Shown: positions 24,946 through 34,890 of the stretch, piece by piece | How the letters are laid out: the number at the start of each line of letters is the position of its first letter | Numbering within the stretch: position 1 is the stretch's first letter | Assembly: GCA_020635205.1 (NCBI GenBank) | Contig: JACKAE010000004.1 | Location: 1 to 64,000 of the forward strand | Length of the DNA: 64,000 nucleotides | Origin: Ignavibacteria bacterium | Lineage (GTDB): Bacteria; Bacteroidota; Ignavibacteria; OLB7 | Reading direction: 5' to 3' | Notes under the pieces: generated by a model | Database searches by the model: none | What the model was told of the DNA's origin: nothing | What the model saw: the letters and a program-made list of their open reading frames with translations, nothing else | Program-made: the position numbers and the translations under genes

Positions 24946-25490
24946 GTAGAACCTTCAGCACTATCTTCCTTCTCTTTGCATTGTTTGTGGTTGCCTGTGA
25001 AAAACGTGATAACGGGCCATCGAACATTGTGGAGATACCAGAGGGGCTTCCAGACGAAGATGGGGAGAATATGACGATTATCTTGAGTGACTCGGCTTGG
25101 AAGAAGGCAATTATTCAGGCCGGGCACGCCAGAAAATTTAATACCCGGCAGGAGACGTTGATCGATAATGGCATCTACGTTCAGTTCTTCGACCGTCTCG
25201 GCGAAACAACCGCCATTCTTCACGCAGATAGTGCTCGCATCGACGACAATACTGGGAACATGTGTGCTTTCGGAAATGTAGATGTGTACAGTAGAAAGAA
25301 TAAAACTGCCGTTGATACCGAAGTGCTCTGCTACGACAAAGAGAAAGGAAAACTTCACTCCGAAGATCACTTTCAACTTGTGGACACGCTGCGAGGACGG
25401 TTTGTTCGGGGGAAGGGGTTCGAAAGCGATGAGTCGTTGAGAGAGTATACAATCTACCAAGTGACTGGGGAGGCAACCGCACAACGGTAG
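24942..25490 (+). CDS. lptC: LptC-like LPS transport lipoprotein
   Basis: Probable periplasmic bridge component that passes LPS from the inner membrane to LptA. It has a lipoprotein signal with lipobox FVVAC (C19), then a single beta-jellyroll-like region (GHARKFNTRQETLIDNGIYVQFFDRLGETTAILHADSARIDDNTGNMCAFGNVDV) with the repeating 'adds strand' pattern of the LptC/OstA fold. 182 residues. Lipid-anchored LptC variants are known in Bacteroidota. It is coupled to kdsD. Confidence 0.85.
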   Translation: MSRTFSTIFLLFALFVVACEKRDNGPSNIVEIPEGLPDEDGENMTIILSDSAWKKAIIQAGHARKFNTRQETLIDNGIYVQFFDRLGETTAILHADSARIDDNTGNMCAFGNVDVYSRKNKTAVDTEVLCYDKEKGKLHSEDHFQLVDTLRGRFVRGKGFESDESLREYTIYQVTGEATAQR

Positions 25491-25525
25491 GAAATCAAAG
25501 GGAAAATTAATTGACGGGAGAATTC

Positions 25526-26278
25526 ATGCGCAGAAGAATTGTTGCTGGAAATTGGAAGATGTATACAGACCTTGCGTCGGCTACATCACTTGCTGAGATG
25601 ATACGGGAGGGCTTTAATCAGTCTTCGAGCGTTGACGTTCTCCTCTGTCCACCAACCCCATTCTTGCTTCCGGTTGGTGAACGTTTAGAAGGGAGTGGCA
25701 TCGCTCTTGGAGCACAGAACCTCTACTATAAAAAAGAAGGTGCTTTTACTGGTGAGATTGCCCCGCAGATGCTTCGCTCTGTTGGTTGTACCTACGCTAT
25801 TGTTGGACACTCGGAGCGGAGAACAATCTTTGGAGAATCGGACTATGACGTGAAGATGAAAGTGAACGCGGCAATCGACCACAAGCTGCGTCCGATTATC
25901 TGTGTTGGAGAGACTGAGGGGGAGAGAGAGGAGGAGATGACGTACAAAGTGTTGAACAGGCAGATCAGAGAGGCGTTCGACGGCATCTTTAAAGAGGAGG
26001 CTACCTCCTGCGTTGTTGCCTACGAACCAGTCTGGGCGATTGGAACTGGAAAGACAGCAACACCAGAAATTGCTCAGGAAGCACATCGCTTTATTCGGGA
26101 ACTTCTCGTTAGCAAATACGATCAAGTTACTGCCGACAACATCTCCATCCTCTATGGTGGAAGTGTGAAGCCAACAAATGCTCAGGAGCTTTTCGCTCAA
26201 CCAGACATTGATGGAGGGTTGATCGGAGGTGCTTCACTCAGCTCACAAGATTTCCTCACCATTATTGACGCTGCCTGA
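25526..26278 (+). CDS. tpiA: Triose-phosphate isomerase
   Basis: Glycolytic enzyme that interconverts glyceraldehyde 3-phosphate and dihydroxyacetone phosphate. From the ATG at 25526 (GGGAG 5 nt upstream) the product has 250 residues with K11 (AGNWKM), H95 (VGHSERR) and E167 (AYEPVWAIGTGKTA), the canonical catalytic set, and the phosphate loop YGGSVKPTNA. A TTG at 25511 is in frame but less likely. It lies 35 bp after lptC, probably in the same transcript. Confidence 0.97.
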   Translation: MRRRIVAGNWKMYTDLASATSLAEMIREGFNQSSSVDVLLCPPTPFLLPVGERLEGSGIALGAQNLYYKKEGAFTGEIAPQMLRSVGCTYAIVGHSERRTIFGESDYDVKMKVNAAIDHKLRPIICVGETEGEREEEMTYKVLNRQIREAFDGIFKEEATSCVVAYEPVWAIGTGKTATPEIAQEAHRFIRELLVSKYDQVTADNISILYGGSVKPTNAQELFAQPDIDGGLIGGASLSSQDFLTIIDAA

Positions 26279-26300
26279 AAACAGACTTAATCATTGACCT

Positions 26301-27836
26301 ATGACAATTCGACTCGACGGCGATAGCTTAACAATTGAGAACGTCGCACAGATTGCGCACGACACCACTACCACCGTCTCCCTTGCCGAGTCGGCTCTTC
26401 CGTTAATGGAGGGGGCGCGAAAGGTTGTTGAAGAGTGGGTAGAGAAAGAAGAGACTATCTACGGCGTGACAACGGGCTTCGGTGAGTTCGCTAACGTTGT
26501 TATCAGTCGGAATGACCTGGAGCGGTTGCAGGAAAATCTGATTCGCAGCCATGCTGTAGGTGCTGGCGATCCAATGGCTCCTGAGCTTGTTCGAGCGATG
26601 ATGGCTCTCCGAATCAATGCGTTAGCGAAAGGGTATAGCGGCATCAGGATAAGCACCGTGCAGCGATTGATTGATATGCTCAACCGGAACGTTATTCCGG
26701 TTGTTCCGCGTCAAGGCTCTGTCGGTTCTTCAGGTGATCTCGTGCAGCTTGCGCACCTCGTGTTAGCCGCCATCGGCGAAGGTGAAGTCTGGCGTGATGG
26801 AATTCCCGTTCCCTCCAGCCCCGAACTTGAACGGATGGGAATTGAACCGATCCGACTGCAAGCAAAGGAAGGGCTGGCTCTGATAAATGGCACACAGATG
26901 ATGACGGCATTTGGCTGCCTTGCAGTCGACAAAGCTGTCCGGCTCGCTACAACGGCAGACATTATTGGGGCACTCTCCGTAGAGGGATTGAAGGGAACCG
27001 ATCGCGCATACGACGAGCGACTCCACAACACGCGACCACACGTTGGCCAGCGAAACGTTGCGGCGAACATGCGAGCCTTGATGGAAGGATCAGACATTCG
27101 CGAGTCGCACCGCCACAACGACGACAGGGTACAAGATGCCTACTCACTTCGGTGCATTCCGCAGATTCACGGGGCAAGTAGAGATGGGATAGAATATGTC
27201 CGCTCGGTTCTCGAGATTGAGATCAACAGTGCTACAGACAACCCATTGATTTTTGCTGAAGATAGAGAGTATATCGAGGGGGGGAATTTCCACGGTCAGC
27301 CAGTGGCACTCCCACTCGACTTCCTCGGCATCGCTTTATCTGAGCTTGCCAACGTCTCCGAGCGGAGAACAGAACGGCTTGTAAATGGTGCGCTTAGTCG
27401 GCTTCCACGCTTCCTGACAAAGCATGGTGGGTTGAACAGTGGATACATGATTGCGCAGTACACGGCAGCTTCAATTGTCAGCGAAAACAAAGTGCTTGCC
27501 CACCCCGCCTCGGTCGATTCAATCCCAACGTCTGCAAATCAGGAAGATCATAACTCAATGGGTTCAATTGCCGCCCGAAAGGCATTGCAGATTGCCGAGA
27601 ATCTGGAGAGCGTTCTGGCCATCGAGTACCTTTGTGCTTGCCAAGGTATTGACTTCCACGAACCGCTTCTGCCGGGTAAAGGCTTGACCCCAGCCTATCA
27701 GTTACTTCGCCAGAGAGTGCCCCACCTTGAAGAAGATCGAGTGCTCCACGAAGATTTAGTTGCCGCACGTGAACTTGTGGCGAGTGGAGAAGTTGTGGAG
27801 GTAGTTCGTTCGGTTCTCGGGGATCGGCTCCTCTGA
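26301..27836 (+). CDS. hutH: Histidine ammonia-lyase-like protein (MIO triad variant SSG)
   Basis: Member of the aromatic amino acid ammonia-lyase family, which deaminates its substrate using the self-formed MIO cofactor. 511 residues with IYGVTTGFGEFA (Tyr54), LIRSHAVGAG (the Ser83-His84 pair of histidine-type enzymes), NGTQMM, HNDDRVQDAYSLRC and DNPLIF. The MIO-forming Ala-Ser-Gly motif is replaced by Ser143-Ser144-Gly145 in GSVGSSGDLVQLAH. The product may still cyclise, but activity or substrate could differ. No other hut genes lie nearby. It starts 23 bp after tpiA. Confidence 0.85.
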   Translation: MTIRLDGDSLTIENVAQIAHDTTTTVSLAESALPLMEGARKVVEEWVEKEETIYGVTTGFGEFANVVISRNDLERLQENLIRSHAVGAGDPMAPELVRAMMALRINALAKGYSGIRISTVQRLIDMLNRNVIPVVPRQGSVGSSGDLVQLAHLVLAAIGEGEVWRDGIPVPSSPELERMGIEPIRLQAKEGLALINGTQMMTAFGCLAVDKAVRLATTADIIGALSVEGLKGTDRAYDERLHNTRPHVGQRNVAANMRALMEGSDIRESHRHNDDRVQDAYSLRCIPQIHGASRDGIEYVRSVLEIEINSATDNPLIFAEDREYIEGGNFHGQPVALPLDFLGIALSELANVSERRTERLVNGALSRLPRFLTKHGGLNSGYMIAQYTAASIVSENKVLAHPASVDSIPTSANQEDHNSMGSIAARKALQIAENLESVLAIEYLCACQGIDFHEPLLPGKGLTPAYQLLRQRVPHLEEDRVLHEDLVAARELVASGEVVEVVRSVLGDRLL

Positions 27837-27906
27837 GCATATCCTCTTCCCGGTTCCACCTCCATAATCCACGGTTGCATTCGAGAATAGCTTCGGAGAG
27901 TACTAC

Positions 27907-29754
27907 ATGTTCACGACACTTCGCTCGAAAATCTTCGCTGGCTTCGGAGCCGTAATTGCCGTAAACATTGTCTTCACCCTCTGGGCGATTTACAACTTCT
28001 CCAGTATTGGCGAGCGAGTAAACGAACGTGTGGCAGTGAACTATCGGGCGACTTCTGGGAGCCATCTACTTACCCGCTCAGTCGCCAATCAGTTTCTCCT
28101 ACTAACTGAAGTTGCAGAAGTTGATTGGTCCGATTCGTTGAAGAGTCGGTTCAACATCATGCGGCGCGAGTTCCTAAACGGACTCGATCAGCTTGCCAAC
28201 GAATTTTACGGTGGCGATAGTGAACGAGTAGAGAAAATTCGCTTGAACTACCAACGCTTCAACTCGGCTGCCGAAAAACTCTTCGCCCAGCAAAAGAGAT
28301 GGGGGAGCGATTCAATTGAACAGCTTTACAGACTGAATCGCGAAGTGCAGGATGACATCTTGGCTCTTACCGAAGTCGGTCAAGAAGATATTTCGGGTGA
28401 ACTCGAGGTTCTGAACAACCAACTACGGCAGACGTTGTTGACCGTTGGAATTGGAACGTTGGTAGCTGCTTTCATCGGCATTATCGGTGGAAGCGTTTAT
28501 TCCCGTTGGGCAGTTGGGGCAATCGAGCGACTGCGGTTGGGGGTGAAGAATGTCGGGAAGGGAGAGCTTGCACAGAAGGTTCACATCACTTCGGCAGATG
28601 AGATTGGCGACCTTGCATTCGAGTTCAATCGGATGGTAGAGCAACTGCGCCGATATGAGAAGATGAATTTAGAGAATCTTCTGCTGGAGAAGAGAAAGGC
28701 TGAGACAATCGTGCAGAGCATCACAACACCGATTGTTGTTGTGGACAATGAACTCCGTATCCTTTTAGTGAACCCCTCGGCACTCCGACTACTTCGCAAG
28801 CCAATTCATACTAATCTTGAGGGACTCACTGTAACTGAACTGGGTGATGGGGGGAATATTTCAGAGTTGTTGACTTCGGTAGTTGGGAGAGTCTCAGTTG
28901 ATGAGTCAGTACACGAATCAACAACGTGGATAACAGAGGTTGAGGGGAAGGAACAGTTCTACCTTGTGCAGGTAATTCCGCTTAGAACCGAAAGTGGTGT
29001 GGGTGGGGCCATTGCCATCTTCTCCGACGTAACAGAGTTCAAGGAACTGGATAGATTGAAGTCCGAGTTGCTGGCGAGAATTTCACACGAATTCAGGACG
29101 CCAGTCTCCTCGATCCTGATGAGTGTAGATATTCTTCGGGAGGGAATTTTGGGGGAGATTAACCAACGGCAACGAGAACTTCTCGACAATGCAAAAGATG
29201 ATTGTCGCCGACTTTCCACCATGATTAACGACATCCTCGAAATGTCCCGACTTGAGCGGAGTGGAAAAACCATCAGGCTCGATGCGTTCAACCTTGAAGA
29301 ACTTGTTTCGGATGTGATGAAGCCTCACCAACTTATGGCCGAGGAGAAGGGGATTGACCTCCAGGTTCGGCTCGATCCCGAGCTTCCGAACCTATATGCG
29401 GAACCGGAACATTTCCGGTGGATTGTGAACAATCTTGTGAGCAATGCTATAAAGTATACAGGTGGCGGTGGCTTCGTTGAATTTGTGGCTACGCTGCAAG
29501 ATGATAACCTTACCATTGTAGTAAAGGATACTGGCGTCGGTATCCCGATGGATAGTGTCGATATGATTTTCGAGAAGTTCTACCAAGTAGAACGGGGTGG
29601 GGAGAGACGCCCCGGAAGTATCGGTCTTGGTCTTGCAGTAGTACGTGAGATTGTAGAACAATACAACGGGACGATAGTAGTGTCGAGCGAATTGAATGAA
29701 GGATCGGTTTTTACTGTTAGAATACCCCTTGCGAACCTTAGCGAAGGGGTGTAG
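27907..29754 (+). CDS. Membrane sensor histidine kinase (HAMP-PAS-HisKA)
   Basis: A 615-residue sensor kinase with two membrane helices (about 10-32 and 176-198) enclosing a periplasmic four-helix-type sensor region, a HAMP domain (about 200-250), a PAS domain (about 265-378), the HisKA dimerisation domain with H394 (ARISHEFRTPVSSI) and an HATPase domain (N box NNLVSNAIKY, DTGVGIPMDSVDMIFEKFYQV, GSIGLGLAVVREIV). It should autophosphorylate H394 and pass the phosphate to the response regulator encoded 28 bp downstream. The signal sensed is unknown. Confidence 0.93.
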   Translation: MFTTLRSKIFAGFGAVIAVNIVFTLWAIYNFSSIGERVNERVAVNYRATSGSHLLTRSVANQFLLLTEVAEVDWSDSLKSRFNIMRREFLNGLDQLANEFYGGDSERVEKIRLNYQRFNSAAEKLFAQQKRWGSDSIEQLYRLNREVQDDILALTEVGQEDISGELEVLNNQLRQTLLTVGIGTLVAAFIGIIGGSVYSRWAVGAIERLRLGVKNVGKGELAQKVHITSADEIGDLAFEFNRMVEQLRRYEKMNLENLLLEKRKAETIVQSITTPIVVVDNELRILLVNPSALRLLRKPIHTNLEGLTVTELGDGGNISELLTSVVGRVSVDESVHESTTWITEVEGKEQFYLVQVIPLRTESGVGGAIAIFSDVTEFKELDRLKSELLARISHEFRTPVSSILMSVDILREGILGEINQRQRELLDNAKDDCRRLSTMINDILEMSRLERSGKTIRLDAFNLEELVSDVMKPHQLMAEEKGIDLQVRLDPELPNLYAEPEHFRWIVNNLVSNAIKYTGGGGFVEFVATLQDDNLTIVVKDTGVGIPMDSVDMIFEKFYQVERGGERRPGSIGLGLAVVREIVEQYNGTIVVSSELNEGSVFTVRIPLANLSEGV

Positions 29755-29781
29755 TAGTAGCCACCAATTGGGGATCGACCA

Positions 29782-31101
29782 ATGAACGTTTTACTTGTTG
29801 ACGACGAGCCAAATGTGCTCAAGACAATTTCAATTTGTCTGGAGTCGATGAACTTCCAGGTTGATACCTGCTCCAGTCCTTTAGAGGCACTCGACGTTAC
29901 TCGACGCCAAGATCGACTCTACGACCTCGCCTTTCTCGACTTGCAGATGTATCCAATCGACGGAATTGACTTAATGCGACGGATACAGCTTCTGCAACCG
30001 CAGATTACTACGGTGATTATCACTGCCCACGGTACAGTTGGGACGGCGGTTGAGGCTATAAAGAAGGGAGCGTATGACTATTTGCAGAAGCCGTTTGATC
30101 TGGAAGAGCTGAGGCAGTTTATTGCGCGTGTAGAGGAACACCACGTGCAGAAGCAACGGAGAGAGGAGTTCAGGAGTAGAGAGCTAAAGGAGGGGGAGGT
30201 GAGTATCATCACTCAGAACCCGAAGATGATCGAATTGATTGCGTTAGCTGAACGGGTAGCCGACACACCCTTATCGATTCTAATTGAAGGGGAGAGTGGG
30301 ACAGGGAAAGAACTCTTTGCTCAGTTAGTTCACAGTAAGAGTAAGAGAGCGAACAAGCCCTTCGTGAAAGTTAACTGTGCGGCACTACCTGAGAATCTGT
30401 TGGAGTCGGAGTTGTTCGGTCACGTCAAAGGTGCTTTTACCGGGGCACACCAAGACCGTCAGGGAAGATTTGAACTTGCCGATGGTGGAACAATCTTTCT
30501 CGATGAGATTGGAGAAATGCCTGTACAACTTCAAGCGAAGCTCCTGCGTGTGTTGCAGAGTGGTGAGTTTGAACGGCTCGGAGAGAGCGTTACCCAGCAG
30601 GTCGACGTACGGGTGATTGCGGCAACCAACAGAAACCTTATCGATGAGATTTCCGCGGGACGTTTTCGCGAAGATCTCTTCTACCGACTAAACGCTATTC
30701 GGTTGAAAGTCCCACCACTGCGAGAACGGAAAGATGACATTCCCCTCTTAGCCGCCTTCTTCATTCAACAATATGCTCCCGAGGAGCGAACCGATCTTCG
30801 GCTATCGAGTAGTGCACTGAACGCCCTGAGGGGGTATCATTGGAAAGGAAATGTGCGGGAGTTGGAGAACGTGATAAGTCGAGCAATGTACTTAGCTCGT
30901 GGTGAGGAGATTGAGCGTGACGATTTACCAGATGATTTTCAGGAACTTTCCGGCGAAACTCCACCACAAAGTCTTGAAGAAGTAGAGCGCGACCACATCC
31001 AGAGGGTGATTGCTGAGTCGGAGAGCTACGAGGAGGCTGCACGCAAACTTGACATTGACCCAGCAACGTTGTGGCGGAAGAGGAAGAAGTATGATCTATA
31101 A
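29782..31101 (+). CDS. Sigma-54-dependent NtrC-family response regulator
   Basis: A three-domain transcription activator of 439 residues: an N-terminal receiver domain with phosphoacceptor D53 (LAFLDLQM) and KPFDLEE, a central AAA+ domain with GESGTGKE, the sigma-54 contact loop GAFTGA and the Walker B stretch GGTIFLDEIGEM, and a C-terminal Fis-type helix-turn-helix (EEAARKLDIDPATLWRKRKKYDL). It should activate sigma-54 promoters when phosphorylated by the adjacent kinase. Target genes cannot be read from the window. It ends convergently with murI. Confidence 0.94.
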   Translation: MNVLLVDDEPNVLKTISICLESMNFQVDTCSSPLEALDVTRRQDRLYDLAFLDLQMYPIDGIDLMRRIQLLQPQITTVIITAHGTVGTAVEAIKKGAYDYLQKPFDLEELRQFIARVEEHHVQKQRREEFRSRELKEGEVSIITQNPKMIELIALAERVADTPLSILIEGESGTGKELFAQLVHSKSKRANKPFVKVNCAALPENLLESELFGHVKGAFTGAHQDRQGRFELADGGTIFLDEIGEMPVQLQAKLLRVLQSGEFERLGESVTQQVDVRVIAATNRNLIDEISAGRFREDLFYRLNAIRLKVPPLRERKDDIPLLAAFFIQQYAPEERTDLRLSSSALNALRGYHWKGNVRELENVISRAMYLARGEEIERDDLPDDFQELSGETPPQSLEEVERDHIQRVIAESESYEEAARKLDIDPATLWRKRKKYDL

Positions 31102-31192
31102 AGAGAGGAAATTCAAAAGTAAAAATTCAAAATTTCCAGTCGGATGCAGCTCAACAAATTCTTCAAGAACCTTGATAGTTGTTCGATTACTT

Positions 31193-32014
31193 CTATTCGC
31201 AGCTGAGACTCTCTAACGAAATCTTTTCCACCCGGTGCATTTTACTACCGAGGAAGCGGCTACCAATTTCAATGAACTTATGTGGAAAGTCGCTGAGGTA
31301 GTACTCGTGACTGGCAGGAGAAGGGGCTGACTTCAACAAATCTTTCTCAGCGAGAATCTGCTGAACATGTTTTGCCGTCTCCAGCCCCGGATCAATCAGT
31401 TGTACGGAGGTACCGGCAACTTTCGCGAGAGTTGGTTTTAGAATTGGGTAGTGTGTGCAGCCCATAATGAGGGAATCGATGGAGTGATCGAGAAGCTCTT
31501 CGAGATATTCACGGGCGATCAGTTCAGTTGCTGGGTGATCTATCAATCCTTCTTCGGCAAATCCAACCAAAAGCGGGCAGGGGTGAGCAAATACTTTAGC
31601 GGAAGGATTGAATGCCGTTATTGCATTTTGGTATGCTTCAGAACGGACAGTTCCCTGCGTGCCAATCACCCCAATCCTGCCCGAAGTACTTGCTTCGACA
31701 GCCCCACGTGCTCCCGGCTCGATAACGCCGATAACTGGAACCGAGGCAATCGAAGAGGCATACTCCAAGGCTACGGCACTTGCAGTGTTACAGGCGATGA
31801 TAATCAGCTTTACTGCTTTCCGCTCAAGAAAATTGATTGCTTGCTTCGTGTAGAACTGGACAGTTTCCGTCGACTTGGAGCCGTAGGGAACACGAGCCGA
31901 ATCACCGAAATAGATGGTGTTTTCTAATGGGAGTATTTGCATTACGTGGTGGGCAACGGTTAGCCCACCAACGCCTGAATCAAAGAGACCAATCGGTTTG
32001 TTTTGCTCTATCAT
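31193..32014 (-). CDS. murI: Glutamate racemase
   Basis: Supplies D-glutamate for peptidoglycan. 273 residues; the two catalytic cysteines are C75 (IIACNTASAV) and C186 (MGCTHYP), and the N-terminal IGLFDSGVGGLTV and YFGDSARVPYGSKS motifs are intact. It lies 9 bp downstream of the cytochrome gene on the same strand, so the two may be co-transcribed. The convergent gap to the response regulator contains a copy of the AT-rich dispersed motif. Confidence 0.96.
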   Translation of the reverse strand: MIEQNKPIGLFDSGVGGLTVAHHVMQILPLENTIYFGDSARVPYGSKSTETVQFYTKQAINFLERKAVKLIIIACNTASAVALEYASSIASVPVIGVIEPGARGAVEASTSGRIGVIGTQGTVRSEAYQNAITAFNPSAKVFAHPCPLLVGFAEEGLIDHPATELIAREYLEELLDHSIDSLIMGCTHYPILKPTLAKVAGTSVQLIDPGLETAKHVQQILAEKDLLKSAPSPASHEYYLSDFPHKFIEIGSRFLGSKMHRVEKISLESLSCE

Positions 32015-32023
32015 ATCACACTA

Positions 32024-32632
32024 TTAATTGCCGGAAGGAATAACAAGACTATCACCTGAGGTTGATCCCTCAGTCTGCTCAACCGGTGCTCGGGAGTGTC
32101 CAATCTCTTGCCAGCCGATCTGAGCGTTGAACGTGTCATCTTGAAATGGACATGCCCAATCTTCTTTATTTGGGTTCTCTGCGTGGCACGCATAGCAGTC
32201 GCTGAGGTTACCGGGGGATCCTCCAGAGGCTTGCATCAACTCAGGGTCGTTCATTACTCTACTTTGCACATACTCACTTCCTGGACCGTGGCATCGTTCA
32301 CAACCAACTCCAGCAACGTTTAATCCTTCTTCGAATGTGTTTTGAGGGCTTCGTCCAAGAGTTGTGTGGCACTGGAGGCAATTCTCTGTACTCAATTGGT
32401 GCTCGCGCATGTATTGCTCTGCTGTATCGGACTGCAAGGCTTGGTACGCACGATGGTGTGCTCCATCCTCCCAATCTTGGAAAATTAGTCCAGATGAGGT
32501 TGTGGCGTGGCAAGCACCACACACCTCTACACCTACATACCGGGCGTCATTCCGAATATCACTGAAATGTATAGTCAGTCCTACGGTGAGAGCCGCAGAC
32601 AGAATAAAGAGGAAAGCACTAACTCGTATCAT
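32024..32632 (-). CDS. Membrane-anchored tetraheme c-type cytochrome (c554-like)
   Basis: Four CxxCH haem-binding motifs at C38-H42, C85-H89, C111-H115 and C146-H150, after a single N-terminal membrane anchor or uncleaved signal (residues about 3-22). The pattern CGACH ... WEDGAHHRAYQAL ... ENCLQCH ... GVGCERCHGPG ... CYACH resembles the cytochrome c554/multihaem family used in periplasmic electron transfer. 202 residues. No oxidoreductase partner is next to it; the neighbour is murI. The protein ends with a Ser/Thr-rich tail without haem motifs. Confidence 0.88.
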   Translation of the reverse strand: MIRVSAFLFILSAALTVGLTIHFSDIRNDARYVGVEVCGACHATTSSGLIFQDWEDGAHHRAYQALQSDTAEQYMREHQLSTENCLQCHTTLGRSPQNTFEEGLNVAGVGCERCHGPGSEYVQSRVMNDPELMQASGGSPGNLSDCYACHAENPNKEDWACPFQDDTFNAQIGWQEIGHSRAPVEQTEGSTSGDSLVIPSGN

Positions 32633-32810
32633 ATGTTAGATCAAAATATGAAAACGTTTATCCAGAGCAACTTCCATTCAACGTAAACATTTGCGCTTCC
32701 ATCGGGCTGTCGTATATTTGTCTCCTGTCTTTCAACCGATGGAAGACCAGCACAAACAGAACGACAATCGATAATCTCATCGACAATTCGGAAAAAACGG
32801 ATCAACCGCT

Positions 32811-34853
32811 ATGACGGAACAGGAAAACGTATCGACTGAAGCACAAGAACAAAGCGAGAACCAGCAGGTTGAAATACCGACCGGTGAAGCTGCACCTGAG
32901 CCTCGTGAGACTGTTGTGGAGACTGAAACACCATCAGAAGTTCCTGCAACGGATGTGAGCACAACTGACGTGGAGACGACCGAAGCAGTTACTGCCGAGT
33001 CAGCACCCGCTGAGGTTCCAGCTCCTCCTGCAGCAGAGTCAACAACTGATGCAGCAGCAGGGGAGGTCACAGAAGCTACTACAGCCGTTCCCGCTGAGTC
33101 AACACCACCACCCACATCTCCAGAAAACTCAACTGAGGTAGGCGCTACTGATGCGGCTTCTCCTTCTGGCGATGCAGGTGAAACAACTTCAACTGCACCG
33201 GAGGCCTCAGCAGATGCAACGGATGCGAGCACCGAAGTAGCCTCAAGTGAAGGGGAGGGTGAAACTCCTGAGCCTGTAGTCGAGGAGAGTGGAATCTCTC
33301 TTGAGGAGATGCGGGCGATCTGGACAGAACTGGAAGGAGTGAAAGAGAATCGGACATCAGTTTCTGTTACCGTAACCGGAGTGAATCGAGGAGGTATCGT
33401 CGCTGATTATAATGGAGTTGAGGTGTTTATTCCTCAATCTCACTGGACGATCAGCCGCTCTTCGGGTGGAGCCGACGTGTTAGTTGGTGAAACTCACGAC
33501 GTTCAAATTTTAGAGTTGACGCAGTTCGACACGGATGCTCGTAGAGTTACTGGCACACGTCGATCCCTGCTTCGCAAAGAGCTTCTCGAAAACCTAACCG
33601 AAGGTGCTCGCGTTAGTGGGCGTGTTTCAACGCTGACTGACTTCGGAGCCTTCGTTGACCTTGGCGGAGTTGATGGTCTGCTTCACGTCTCGGAAATCAG
33701 CTACGAGCGGAATAAAATGCCGAACGAAATGCTGAAGAAGGGAGAAGAGGTGGAAGTCATTATCAAGAAGATTGAGAATGGTGGGAAGCGGATTTCTCTC
33801 AGTAGAAAGGAGCTACTTACTTCTCCCTGGCAAGGTGTTGCAGAGAAATTCCCAGCAGAGTCTGTACAGAAAGGAAAGGTGGTGAGCATCACCGACATCG
33901 GTGCATTCATCGAACTTGAGCCGGGAATTGATGGACTTGTCCGTCCTCGCGAGCTTTCGTGGACTCAGCGTGTTCACTCTGCAAGCGACATCCTTTCGAT
34001 TGGGCAGGAAATTTCTGTTGCAGTCTTGAGCGTCGACGAAGAGAAGGAGCGCATGAGCCTTAGCTTGAAGCGGGCAGAAGCAAACCCGTGGCCAGAGATT
34101 GTTGAGAAGTTCAACGGCGATCAGACTTGGGAAGGGGAAGTTCGCGAGCTTTCGAACAAAGGAGCGGTTGTGTCGGTTGAAGGTGTTGAAGGCTTCCTCC
34201 CTCGGGGTCGTATGGGGCGCGAAGCAAACAAGTTGACCGAAATGAAGCCGGGTGATAAATTGACCGTTCGGGTTGTGGAAATCGACCCAAAACGTCCTTC
34301 CGTAATCTTCGGTCTGCCGATGGACGGAGGTGGTGGCGGTGGCCGTAGTGGAGGTGGTGGTGGAAGAGAGGGGAGAGAAGGTGGACGTGGTTCTAACCGT
34401 GGAGGCGGAAGGCGGGATGACCGTACTGCACCACCGGCAGTTCCATCAAACGAAATGAAATCGGCTGAGACTGTTGGAAACTTCTCTCTCGGTGATATGC
34501 TTGCTGAGACATTCAAAGAGAAGTTTGGTGTTGAAGTAGAGCGAGAAGAACCTGTGCAGGAGAAAAAGAGTGAGCCTCAGTCAGAGGCTGCCTCAACTGC
34601 AAGCGAAGCTCCAACCGCTGCAACTCAACCAGTTGCCGAATCTTCAACTGAAGCTAATGATGCAGTTGCTGCCAACGTTGAGCCAGAGACCGCTCCAACT
34701 TCAGCTGAAGTTACCGACCTGGAATCAACAACGCCTGCGGTTGAAGAGGTTGCAACTTCTACAGGTGAAAATGCTGAAGTTGAGGAGAGTGTAGAAACAA
34801 CAGAAAACGGAACTGAGGGAACGGACGAAGAACAGACTCAGAGTGAAAACTGA
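32811..34853 (+). CDS. rpsA: 30S ribosomal protein S1 with long disordered N- and C-terminal tails
   Basis: Binds mRNA and helps the 30S subunit start translation. The 680-residue protein has four S1 domains (about 183-250, 265-335, 350-420, 435-505; for example GRVSTLTDFGAFVDLGGVDGLLHVSEIS and GKVVSITDIGAFIELEPGIDGLVRPRELSW). Before them lies an acidic region of about 165 residues made mostly of E, A, T, P, S and V; after them a glycine/arginine-rich RGG-like stretch (about 505-545) and another acidic tail. The extensions are far longer than in typical bacterial S1. The frame is clean and codon use is consistent, so I take them as real. Confidence 0.9.
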   Translation: MTEQENVSTEAQEQSENQQVEIPTGEAAPEPRETVVETETPSEVPATDVSTTDVETTEAVTAESAPAEVPAPPAAESTTDAAAGEVTEATTAVPAESTPPPTSPENSTEVGATDAASPSGDAGETTSTAPEASADATDASTEVASSEGEGETPEPVVEESGISLEEMRAIWTELEGVKENRTSVSVTVTGVNRGGIVADYNGVEVFIPQSHWTISRSSGGADVLVGETHDVQILELTQFDTDARRVTGTRRSLLRKELLENLTEGARVSGRVSTLTDFGAFVDLGGVDGLLHVSEISYERNKMPNEMLKKGEEVEVIIKKIENGGKRISLSRKELLTSPWQGVAEKFPAESVQKGKVVSITDIGAFIELEPGIDGLVRPRELSWTQRVHSASDILSIGQEISVAVLSVDEEKERMSLSLKRAEANPWPEIVEKFNGDQTWEGEVRELSNKGAVVSVEGVEGFLPRGRMGREANKLTEMKPGDKLTVRVVEIDPKRPSVIFGLPMDGGGGGGRSGGGGGREGREGGRGSNRGGGRRDDRTAPPAVPSNEMKSAETVGNFSLGDMLAETFKEKFGVEVEREEPVQEKKSEPQSEAASTASEAPTAATQPVAESSTEANDAVAANVEPETAPTSAEVTDLESTTPAVEEVATSTGENAEVEESVETTENGTEGTDEEQTQSEN

Positions 34854-34890
34854 GGAAGTCTTTGAAGAGGGGATGAATTACGATAAAAAT

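Noticed and set aside
27478..28065. Minus-strand ORF of 195 codons across the hutH end and kinase start
   Set aside because: It is antisense to two strongly conserved genes and resembles no protein family.
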